From positions 248,001-312,000 of the forward strand of contig WFMF01000167.1 in the NCBI GenBank assembly GCA_011033025.1: a DNA stretch of 64,000 nucleotides, written 5' to 3'. The translations under genes and the position numbers were made by a program. Position 1 is the stretch's first letter, and the number at the start of each line of letters is the position of its first letter. This document shows, piece by piece, positions 24,278 to 35,044 of the stretch. The stretch comes from Beroe forskalii (taxonomy: Eukaryota > Ctenophora > Nuda > Beroida > Beroidae). Below the pieces are notes generated by a model, which worked only from the letters and a program-made list of their open reading frames with translations, made no database searches and was not told where the DNA came from.

Positions 24278-24583
24278 GGGGCCATCCATAAAGGACGTCC
24301 GCAAAATTTCGGCCATTTCAGACCCCTCCCTTCCCCCTTGTCCGCAAACGTCCGCAATCCGGAAACCCCTCCCTCCCCCCGGACGTCCGCATTTTTCTTC
24401 AAAATCTTTTGGGTCATCATTTTTGGCCCCGAAATTTCATGATTTTCAAGAGAAATAGCCGTAAAATCGACCAAAATTTCCATGAATTGCGGACGTCCGC
24501 ATTTGGCCAAACACCCCCCTCCCCCCTTCGTCCGCATCGGCCAGACTCCCCCCTCATTGCGGACGTCCTTTATGGATGGCCCC
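24278..24583. mobile_element. PIF/Harbinger-like MITE, present in one haplotype
   Basis: A 306-bp element with the terminal inverted repeat GGGGCCATCCATAAAGGACG (about 28 bp in all), flanked by TAA at 24275-24277 and 24584-24586. The other copy has the empty site TTCTAAGCTATCT near 33283-33295. The interior holds several GCGGACGTCCGC blocks and G/C homopolymers. Confidence 0.9.
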
Positions 24584-25511
24584 TAAGCTATCTATCAGAT
24601 AATGGAAATCCACAAGACCTACTATAATCTCCAACAAAAGCACGCTTCATAAAAATGTGGAATTTGAGAGGAGAATTCCAACAAATATTTTAAACTTTCT
24701 GTATCTTGAAGAATCTTTGTAGATGAACGTAATTATACACCATGGTCCATTATCTCATTATGATTGTTTGGTACTTTCTCGAGATATAATAGATATATAT
24801 TATTTGACTCTCCTCGGAGATTTTTGAAAAAATAATTATAAAATGTAATGTTTAATTAAGTGTCATATTCGCAAATAACTACAAATGTAACAAAATGCTA
24901 TAATCTAGTTTCTGACCAAGGGAAGGGTCAAATAGTTAGCTTTGAGAAGTCTGAGTGTTTGATGTAGAACCAGGGAAGCAGGGAATAGATGAAATGACAT
25001 GAATAAGACAATTAGTTTCCGCTCTAGATTGGAATGACGAAGCTGAGAAGCATCTGGAAGTGGAGAGTGTAAAAAAGAGTGGTGAAACAGGGCCGGACTC
25101 TGGATAAAAATAATAGTAATAGCTTCACAAACATTACAATAAACAATCAGAGACCGAAAAAAAATTGTCAATTGCCCTACATGGAAAAGTCAGGGGAAAA
25201 AAAGAGATAGCTAAATTTGAACGTCTCTATTTTGAGTGAACGATAGCTGGAAATGTAGATGATCCTTCTATTCTGGTAGAAAAGTTACGAACTGGCTTGT
25301 GAAGAGTGAAACACAAATTAACAGCTGAATAAACAGAAAGAGATATATCATAGTCGCTCCAGTCTCCGGATGCAACAATGGAAAAAAAGACTTGAGCCAT
25401 ACTTGAGGAGAGTTTAGATAACATCAGCCCCCAAACTAACACAACAGACCCCCAACCCCCCCCGAACTAACACCCTCAACTTCAGGTGCTTACCATACAA
25501 AGCGCATGCTA

Positions 25512-25611
25512 NNNNNNNNNNNNNNNNNNNNNNNNNNNNNNNNNNNNNNNNNNNNNNNNNNNNNNNNNNNNNNNNNNNNNNNNNNNNNNNNNNNNNNNNN
25601 NNNNNNNNNNN
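25512..25611. other. Assembly gap, 100 N
   Basis: A run of exactly 100 N, the conventional size for a gap of unknown length. It separates the two copies of the 9 kb segment. Confidence 0.99.
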
Positions 25612-25774
25612 ATTGACAATATCTCATTAGAATAATTGACCTTATCGGTTATCATGCCCTCGATCCTCACCCAATACTTTAGACTCCTAGGCACCTAAGA
25701 CTACCTAATCATCTTAGACTTCTTGACACTTTTAACTCATTACCTTACACGTCTTGGCACCTAAGACTAATTAC

Positions 25775-25915
25775 CTTAGACTTCTTGGCACCCCTCTTGC
25801 TCGGAGATGATGTCCTTGTACAGCTTGCCAGCACTTGCTTGAGATCCTCGTCTCCAGTCTCCGCTGTCTTCATGTCTCCACCCTGACCTTCCAGTGTCTT
25901 CCCTATCACGTCAAC
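25775..25915 (-). CDS. ZRANB3: ZRANB3 exon, haplotype copy 2
   Basis: The same 141-base exon as 16558-16698 with a few substitutions (for example TTSPSK becomes TSSPSK). The frame and both splice sites are intact (donor AAG|GTAATT). Confidence 0.75.
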
Positions 25916-26274
25916 CTGAAATTGAGGAACAGGGAACATTATTTCAAAGGAGGAACACTTGGATTTCAATCAATCCGCATGGGGAAAAGCGGCGCCAGTG
26001 ACCAGCTGACCACTAGAAAGAATTCATTATTGAATGTAGTTAGACGTTTGATGTGCGATCAAACCTTCTCAACACACACCATGACTGGGAAAAATTTTTC
26101 AATCATAGACGGCGTATCTAATAGCTCACCCACAGGTCCATTTGGCTATGACCAATCAGTGCGTGAGTTGATCGTGAACTCGCATGCTGATTGGTCAATG
26201 TCATGCCGATTTTGGGTCCGTACGGGTAAGCTAATTACAAAATTATACCCCGGGCCGATGTTAATATAATAAAC

Positions 26275-26362
26275 CTTTCTGTTGAGCTTGTTCCACATCA
26301 CTTCGTCTATCGTTCCCATTCCGATCAGATAGTAGATGTTGACGGCATTCTCTTGGGAAATC
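26275..26362 (-). CDS. ZRANB3: ZRANB3 helicase C exon, haplotype copy 2
   Basis: The same 88-base exon as 17086-17173, intact, with acceptor CCCAG and donor GTTTAT. Confidence 0.78.
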
Positions 26363-29300
26363 CTGGGAAAATATAGTTTTATTAATTCCTCAGAAATTTT
26401 GCTGATACCTTAGTAAAGTAGTAAAGTTAGTAAAAATCTCGACACTATCATCTTACGAAAGTAGACAACAAAAGGGTAAAAATACCTAAAGTGGAAAGAG
26501 AACAGATAGAAAACCTTTCAAACTCTAAAAGGGTCAAGGTTTTAAATTGGCATTTAATTACTTAATTCTAATCATATAATCTCAATAATCCGCTACGTCA
26601 ATAATCATCAAGGTTAAATCGAGCATGAAATAGAGAAATATTCATACTCCAATAAATTCTAAATATGTCATTGCATTATGCATATGTCATATTGATATTC
26701 CCTGAATGTCTCCTGATGACTGTATTTCTATTTTAAAATGGTCACCTGGCATCCATCTGGTTACCCTGCAAGATTCCTGACGATGAGAAAACACTGGATA
26801 TCTACCAACTGAACATTGTTGTGAGAGAATCATTAAAGCTGGAAAACAGAATAGACCTTTACTGGTGACGTAAACCTAAAGGATACAGACAGCTTTTCAA
26901 CATTTCTTAAACCATTTGATAAACCTTGGGCCAAGCTGCTTGGCCGAGTGGCGGCTCTGATAAAGGTAACAGGTAAGTTAGGAGAACACCCGTGATTGAT
27001 AAAGTCCAAACAGAAAATCTCAACCCACCTAGTGAGATCTAATCAGGCTAATGAGAGTTTACCTGCGGTGTTTGTTCTACTTGCATTCAAACCATGTTTA
27101 CTTTAGCTTATTAAGAGTCTAGGAGTTTTAGTTCAGAAAATCTAATACCAAGAAGATCATCCTCCAGAGCAGTTGTACATGTGATAAAAAACCATGTTAA
27201 TAAACAGAAGGAGGTTCCACTCCGATCGAGTGGTAATTGCCGCGATTAAAAGATGAAGCAGACTTGTGAAGAGAAACCTCAAGAAGATCCTCCTTAGGCG
27301 ATCCGTGAGGAAAAAGATAATATTAGTAAAAAGATAATATTACTATAATTATCATTAATAAGGATTAAGGAAAAGATCATGAAAGTGTATGTAGGTACCA
27401 ACTTGTGTACCATGTAAAGTGGTTGGTGTTCAACATCTACAATACTAAAGTAACCAGTCAATCTTACTCTTACTAAAGGACAGAGTGAAGTTCAGGGACG
27501 GTGAAGTTCAGGGACAGAGTGAAGTTCTGGGACGGTGAAGTTACCTCTGTGTCACGGGATGAATGAGCAGGACATTTCACTCACTCATCTGATCATATTA
27601 TTATCATCTAACCACTTGTATCTGATTGTAACAACAGTCGCATGAGCACGCATACAACACACCTAACATAAGAACCTAACAGCATTTGCAATTCACTATA
27701 CACAGGTTTACAAAGTACTCAGTTACTGTTCTTGACTTGACTCCCCATCATAATCCGGGCAACCTGAAGCTGCAGGGGCCGGGGATGCAAAATGTTTTCG
27801 TCGTTTTCGAGAATCCGCACCAGCTGCAGATTACAGCTTCACCGCGGAAGATAACACTAATTATCGTGATGAAGAATGAAGATATCACACCAAAGACTCT
27901 ATAAAAGATCTTTCTTTCTTTCAACCTTGTAAAGTAGCTGGTGTTGGGTTTATTAATGTATGTATCGTGTACTGAACAGAGTTTAAGAAGTGGGTATTAA
28001 ACTTACTACTACAAGTAGTGCAGTCGACTGAAAGCGGCAGTGCAGTCTTATCTAATTTCTATTTATATGATTTATCGCTGTAAAAATCGTCGTTTACAGT
28101 CCCAAGTACAAGTGAGGAGACTACTGACAACAATAACATGCACATAATCTACGGGTCGGTGTGTACGAAACAACAAATCGACAGGGTCAAAGTTTCAAGT
28201 TGTCTTCAACACTGTGGACAAGAAAGCTTTCCTGCTCAGCAGCTTCGAAACGCAATAGCAAGTATACAAACGTATGTTTTAAATGTTTTTAACAAATTTA
28301 TTTTTCATGAATCAAATGTTTATAATTGAAGAAACAAATATACTCACTACTCGATATAAGTGTGAATCGATCAAATCATATTTGTTGCAGGCGCCAGATT
28401 ACAGAAGAGTTCAAGAGTCACAACCCTCTACATCGAAGACGGAAGGTCAAAGCGCGAAAAGAACAGTTGCAATTGTTGAACCATCAAGTGGGGTTCGTGG
28501 TACCAGCAGCATCAGCTCCACAGCCACCTCACGCACACGAAGATATTTGTTATAAGGCAATTAGTAGACGTAATAAATTGAAATCATCTCTCAAAGTGAG
28601 ATTATATTTGTTTTGAATTGTAGATTTTATCCGGGAATCTTAATTAACATCCAGGATTAAGCAGGAAAACAAGAAAATACAGGACATAGATATTCACCGA
28701 GGATCAATAAGAAAGCATGGTGAGTTCTCGCTCGTGTTTTAAAAGTCTAAAAGAACCTGTGCGATAGATACGAAATATACCTCTGAGCACGCCAAAAAAT
28801 CAAAGTATTGACAACCTTTTATACTCTACATTGTTAGCTGGTTGTCGTCATTTGGTTTATAGATAGAGGAAAAGGATGGAATAGAGTCAAAGAAATATGA
28901 TATTAAGGTGAGTTAGTCGCTCCTGTATAAATCCAAGAAAGAGAGGGATCAATACTGGAAGGAAGGACACAGGACCTTAGAAAGGGCATCACACCCTTGG
29001 TGATGCAATTGCAGCCGGCTGAAAATGACTGTGCAGTTTTATCTAATTTCAATTTGTATGATTTTACCGCTGTAAGAATCCTCGCTTGCTAAGTAGCTTT
29101 TATATATACCTGTGTATTATACATGGGTAATGTGACTTGGGGTACAACCGACTTAGTTCCTGAAGTAGTTTTGCCGTTGAGAAGATCGGCCCGGCTCCGG
29201 GGATGGGTCATCAGGCGGGGGATCCAGCCCTGCACCTGGTGAACTTTTCATCACTTTATTCCCACCACCACATCTCGCAGAGTTGGCTCAGCAGCAAGAT

Positions 29301-29632
29301 AAAGATGTTTCTACCATGTTTCTACCATGTTTCTACCTTCTGAATAAATTCCTTGTTACTCACTTATTTAATGCTCATTTGTAATTTCATATTTTTGTAA
29401 ATTAGTTTCAGTTTTCCATTGCTTATATATTGAGCAATGCGACATTTTATCATTTCACGGATCACTTTCACCCGTGTCCTGGAGTTTAGAGGAATCCTAG
29501 CCTCCTCTACCAAACTGCATCAAAACATATTAAGTACAACAAGATGAAGTTAACGAGCTCGAATCTCATTCTTCATTCATCTTCAAGCCTCAGGATTTGA
29601 ATCCTGAATATCACCATACGGGAATCTGTGTC
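26363..29632. other. Haplotype copy 2, no identified gene
   Basis: Corresponds to 17174-22270. Exon-like fragments seen in copy 1 are partly deleted or frame-broken here (27686-27904, 28138-28555). No product is recognised. Confidence 0.45.
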
Positions 29633-31577
29633 ATTGATAGCAGCCAGAATGTAAGGAATTTGTGACATTGGCTTATTTATACATCATTTTTTCAAAAAGG
29701 TTATGATGCCAATCTTTTCACATAAAAAGTTAGTTTGGACATCTGTGGTGACCAAAAAACTTTTTTGAACATGATATTACCTTATTTGTGGCAACTGTGA
29801 GGTTAAATATGAGGCTGATTTGAGCAAAAAATGCCTTATTTCACAGCTTTTGGCCATTTAATGCATCAAAGGAGTGTTTTAGTCCTCCAAAAGTATTTTT
29901 TTCTTGATCTGGAGGTCAAAATCCACCTTTTAGGTCAAAATTTAGGAATTTGTGACCTTGCGTTGTTGATTTGAGGCTAACACAAAATCCAATTTTTTGA
30001 TAAAAACATGGGAAGGAAGACACTTATCCTCACCTGAGATCTACCAACAAATCCTAATGAGTAAAATTTTGATTTGAGGTGATCTTAGACAGTTTCAGCT
30101 TCATTTTGGTATCAAGAATATGTCTTAACTTGCTTTTGTTGCTGTTTTGAGGCTAAACTTTGTCGCGACATCTCAAAAACCTGGATTTTACTGTTTTTAG
30201 CCACTTCAAACATCAAAGAAGTGTTTGAGTCCTCCCAAAGTTATCAGTCTCAATCAAAAGGTCAAAATATACTTCCTTGGTCAAATTTGGGAGTTTTTGA
30301 CCTTACGTTGTCCATTTGAGGCTAAAATGGCCTGAATTTTTGGTAAAATCCCCGGAGGAAGTCACTTAACCTCTCCTGAGAGCCACCAATCCATCCCATT
30401 GTGAAAAATTTGGGTTTGAGGTGATCCCTAGACAGTTTCAGCTTCATTTTGCCATCAAGAATTTGTTTTTCATTGGCTTTTTGTTGCTGTCTTGAGGCTA
30501 AAACTGTGTCGCGACATCTGAAAACCTGGATTTTACAGTTTTTAGCCATTTTCAACCTCATGGAGGTGCTTCAGTCCTCTTAAAGAAATGTAGTCTTAAT
30601 CAAGAGGTCAGAATATACTTCCTTGGTTCAAAGCTGGGAGTTTTTGACCTTGCGTTGTTCATTTGAGGCAAAAAACAAGGCCAAATTTTAAGATGAAATT
30701 CCCGGAGGACATCGCTTAACCTCACCTGAGAGCCACAAATTCATCCCATTGTGCAAAATTTTGGTTTGAGGTAATCCTTGACAGTTTCAGCTTCATCTTG
30801 GTAACAAAATTATGTTTTCATTGGCTTCTGTTGTGGTCTTGAGGCTAAATTTGTGTCGCGACATCCGAAAACCCGGTTTTCGGAAAACGGGCCTAAGATT
30901 AACCCCTGAGGGACAACATAAAGAGGTAGGACCAGTTTAATGCCAACAACTTGTAGCCACCATGGGTACCTACTACAAGTTGGTAAGACAACTTCAGGTC
31001 AGGCCCTCTCCCTCTGGGAATAATAGGTCGTCTCTTGTGGCCAGCATACCGCCTCTTGACCAGACCACGGAAAAAGTAAAGCAGGTAGCCAGGATCTATC
31101 CATGTCAACTTGTAGCAGCCATGGGTACTACAGTTTGGTGTAGGATTGGTTTCTCTTCTGTGTTGGATATTGAGGTTAGAAGGCTGGTCTCGCTGACATC
31201 TTGCGTACACTGCCTTCGATAACCTCAACCGAACCTGAAAGGACTTGACCTTTCAGTGAAGACTCTTCTTATGTAGGAGGGTCTTCTCGAATTTTGAGAT
31301 AGGTCCCAAGGCTGTATCTCTTTTAGTTTTTGAGTTATGAGCTCTTTTGTGAGGGAAAATCGAGTCGCATGTCACAAATCGAAAGCGACTTTTAGGTGGT
31401 TTTAACCTCATAAAATCTCAACGCAAGGTCGGATTTTGATAATTTTTGTTGCAAATGATAGATATCAATGAGTTCTTTCATATAAGACTGTTTCCAGCCA
31501 TCTGGGATGCCTATTTCACTGCACAGAAGCCTTTAAGTGTCAAAAATGGCCAACTTGCATTCTGGCTGCTATCGATG
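29633..31577. mobile_element. 1.95 kb non-autonomous DNA transposon, present in one haplotype
   Basis: The terminal inverted repeat GATAGCAGCCAGAATG at the left end has its inverse CATTCTGGCTGCTATC at the right end. GTGTC flanks both sides (29628-29632 and 31578-31582) and occurs once at the empty site near 22267-22272. The first two-thirds are three to four degenerate tandem units of about 340 bp, each with GACAGTTTCAGCTTCAT and TGTCGCGACATC. The only long frames, near 30900-31230, have no recognised transposase. The superfamily is not assigned. Confidence 0.85.
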
Positions 31578-34500
31578 GTGTCGATGTACAGAGTGTACTG
31601 AATTCATGATCTTCTGACTCCATCGTCATCCGACTTCACCCACTGAGAAAGCTGGGATAGCTATGGCTCCCATAAGCAGTCTCAACCAGACTCGATTATA
31701 AATATTTTAGAATTAATTTAAAGATCATTTTAAATTGAAATATTTCTGGGGGAGGCAAATAGCTATACAAGAAACATGAGGAAAGAATGGGTAACATGTT
31801 TATTTTATCTTGCGAGTGAAGCCTAAGAAGCTTCTAAGTTGGTTAATCCGATACCCACTGATGCAATAACTCAACTTATAGACATTGGACTCACAGTAAG
31901 TAAATCAACAGTAAACATGGTGCTGAAGACAGAGGAATATAAGAACAGCGCTGCGACCGAGAAGGGATCTCCGGTTGACGTTGGTAAATTTTTAATCGAT
32001 AAGATAGGTAGGCTGTGATGAGTAGAACATGCTGATTTAGTTAGCAACTCAATACTTTTTATGCCCCATCTGAAGTGATTAAGTAACAGAGATGTCAATG
32101 ATAGGGCTTGACAAGCAATTGGGCTCACAGTCAGTAAATCAACAATAAACATGGTGTTGAAGACAGAGGAGAAGAAAGCCAACACTGCTGCGACACTCAA
32201 CCGAGAAGGGATCTCCGGTTGACCTTACAAAGCTTGATAACTTGCCGCACATACACAGGGGGAAATCTGACATCCCAACAAAAGTAATTAACAATGGCGA
32301 GAATTATCTTTTCATTTAGATAAATAAGCTTCAGCTATGGACTCATGGATATAATATTTGGTCATTGGTAAATTTTTTCAATTTTTTTCAGCTAGGTAGG
32401 CTGCGATGAGTAGAACTTGCTGATTTAGTTAGCAACTCAATACATTTTATGCCACATCTGAAGTGATTAAGTAACAGAGATGTCAATTATAGGTCTTGGA
32501 GGCGTCTCAATTTGCAATGTCTACAATGAGAAGCAAACATGTGACACAACTATCAACGGGGCTAACATTGATTGGATTGAAGACAATATAAATGAGTAAT
32601 TTGAGTGATTTTGATTATTTAAAAATGTTTCAATGCAGGACGTTTGAGAGTCCATATCGGTAGGAATTAGGATTAATGGTGCTAAAACTGCTCACCCAGC
32701 TCATTTAATGATTTTTTGGTTTGTACTTTGGGAACTTTAAAGTGATGTTCGGTGGATGGTCACTCAGCTATTCTAACTATAATTAATAACTATGAACAAT
32801 AAAACGTTCCAGTAGAACGCTCCACTTGGAGGGTTGCCATCGCATCCCGAAAGGGACGGTGATGCTCAGTGGATTTTGCACTAAAAAATCCACTGGCATG
32901 ACTACCAGCGACAAAGAACTCAACGCCTTTGCTTCATTAGGCAAAGTTGAAGAAATAAGAGATTACACAGTATCCGATACCAAACCATTGATTAATCCAG
33001 AAAACTTGAAATGTTCCCTGATAAGTACAATAGTATACGGCTTCTAGTTATTAGGATAAATTGTAGTGTACTTCTATTCCTGAATTATGAATCTTCCTAG
33101 ATTAACAATCGATTTATTTCTAAATTAAAATATTTTTCATAGTTCATGGAGGCGTAACGAGAAATGATTCAACTGTATGAAGGGTTCATAGTTGATTGAG
33201 GCTATTGCGGAAAGAATAGATAAGATTGTGACATCCACGCTACTTGAAGCGTCAGATGGCGTCAGAAATAGTTGACATCAGTTTCTAAGCTATCTGCGAC
33301 CTGCGTCATTGTTAACCTCCATACACAGTACACACACAGCACTTGAAATACTATAAAAGTTGCGGCCTACTCTTGGGCATTTGCCAACATGACAATGAAG
33401 GGTTTAGTAACGAGTAATAATTACTAAACGTCATATTACACACGAGGGCCGGAGGCCCGAGTGTGTAATATGGCATTGAAAAACCGAGGCCGAAGGCCGA
33501 GGTTTTTTAATGCTGAGTTTAGTAATTTTTACGAGTTATTAAACTGAATTATGCACCGACTTTACTCGAAAAAATGCCAATATTTTCAAACACAAGGAAA
33601 TGTTTTAAATTAAGATTTGAAGGTACAGTTTGCTCAACTGTGCGAAATAAATTATTACGCACTGTTCTACTGCACCATAATAAATTATTATGACCTACAG
33701 TGCGTAATAAATCAAGATTTCGGCACTACAGTGCGCAATAATTTATTGCCTATAAGGTTTTTGAATACATAGCATAAACACGCCTGGAAGGTGCATAATA
33801 TATATTCACTGATTGATGCCAACGTGACTATTGGAAAGTGCAAATACCTCAATGTCAATGGAATACTCTCCGCCAGTGTTGATTATTGACTTTTCAACTT
33901 AAGTCCCTTATTAGAAAAATAAGCAGCTCAAAATAAGCGAATTTCTTCTATCCCAATGATGTTAAATTCGCGGGAAATATCTATACGAACATACAAATTT
34001 CAACGGAAGACACAGATGACTTTCCAGAACGCAGGAAGAGTTGCTTTGATAGACAGTTATAGTTACCACCACACAAACTATCTTACCAGACAAGTTTCCA
34101 GGTACATGATTAAGCTATGGATAATGCACAAGACCTACTAATCTCCAACAAAAGCACGCTTCATAATAAAGTTGTGGAATTTGAAAGGAGAGAATTCCAA
34201 AAAATATTTTAAATTTTCTGTATCCTGAAGAATCTTTGTAGATGAACGTAATTATACAACACCCATAATTCCTTATGATTGTTTGGTACTTTCTCGAGAT
34301 ATATATTATTTGACTCTCCTCGGAGATTTTTGAAAAAAATAATTATAAATAATGTTCAAATGTCATATTTGCAGATACTGTAACCACAATAACAATACAA
34401 GGGAAGGATCAAGCAGTTCACTTCGACAAGTCTGAGTGCTTAATGTAGAACCAGGGAAGCAGGGAATAGATAAAATGACATGAATTTTAGACAATAAGTG

Positions 34501-35044
34501 TCTACTATAGATTGGAATGACGAAGCTGACGAGCATCTGGAAGTGGACAGTATCAAAAAGAACGGTGAAACAGGGCCAGACTCGGGATCAAGCTAATAAT
34601 AATGGCAGCACAGACATGATACCAAACAATCAGGGAAAGAACGAACATGGCTGATCGAATTGACCAAACCAATGTCGATAACCAGGAAGCCAGGAGGATT
34701 ATAACACAGCTAAATTTGAACTGGGATATAACGTCTCTATTTTGAGTGAACGATAGCTGGAAATGTAGATGATCCTTCTTTTCTGGTAGAAAAGTTACGA
34801 ACTGGCTTGTGAAGAGAACTGGCTTGTGAAGAGTGAAACACAAATTAATGTGAACAGCTGAAATAACAGAAAGAGATATATCATAGTCGCTCCAGTCTCC
34901 GGATGCAACAATGGAAAAAAAGACTTGAGCCATACTTGAGGGGAGTGTTAGATAACATCAGCCCCCCAAACTAACACACCAGACCCCCCCCCCCCCGAAC
35001 TAACACCCCTCAACTTCAGGTGCTTACCATACAAAGCGCACGCT
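31578..35044. other. Haplotype copy 2, right part; no identified gene
   Basis: Corresponds to 22270-25511. A segment around 31855-31980 is repeated in diverged form at 32120-32220. A short frame at 32826-33047 is shared in part with copy 1 (SDTKPLIN, KCSLISTIV) but is broken there by stops. No function is seen. Confidence 0.4.
33396..33545. repeat. Cluster of perfect hairpins
   Basis: Three adjacent inverted repeats: GTTTAGTAA pairing with TTACTAAAC, CATATTACACACGAGGGCC with its complement, and AACCGAGGCC with GGCCGAGGTT. The block is in haplotype copy 2 only, with further GTGCGTAATAAATTATTA repeats just downstream (33640-33760). Confidence 0.75.

Larger units (their letters stand above)
16395..25511 (+). 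repeat. 9.1 kb duplicated segment, haplotype copy 1
   Basis: Aligns along its length with 25612-35044. It ends exactly at the N gap, and the matching copy starts exactly after the gap. It carries ZRANB3 exons, unidentified coding-like fragments and one MITE (24278-24583) absent from the other copy. The pattern is that of two overlapping contigs from different haplotypes placed end to end. Confidence 0.85.
17174..25511. other. No identified gene; several spliced coding-like fragments
   Basis: Plus-strand pieces look like exons but no family is recognised: 18498-18713 (acceptor CACTATACACAG, then FTKYSVTVLDLTPHHNPGNL and ENPYQLKITLNMNEERNRWS); 18797-19012 (basic, RKYRLMRYANITSFKQRLDS); 19743-19886 (coiled-coil-like, LERKEQTIEELKERVNNKL); 20142-20210 (VNPNKIWMCFYQRN, donor GTAAGT); and 20801-21016. 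Several are missing or frame-broken in haplotype copy 2, so they may be pseudogene debris. Confidence 0.45.
25612..35044 (+). repeat. 9.4 kb duplicated segment, haplotype copy 2
   Basis: Second copy of 16395-25511. It carries intact ZRANB3 exons, lacks about 1.1 kb matching 18610-19885 and about 0.7 kb matching 20475-21160, and gains the 29633-31577 element, an internal repeat near 31855-32320 and about 0.8 kb at 33300-34115. Outside these differences the two copies are closely similar. Confidence 0.85.

Noticed and set aside
25509-25694. Minus-strand frame crossing the gap
   Set aside because: It reads through N bases and has no meaning.
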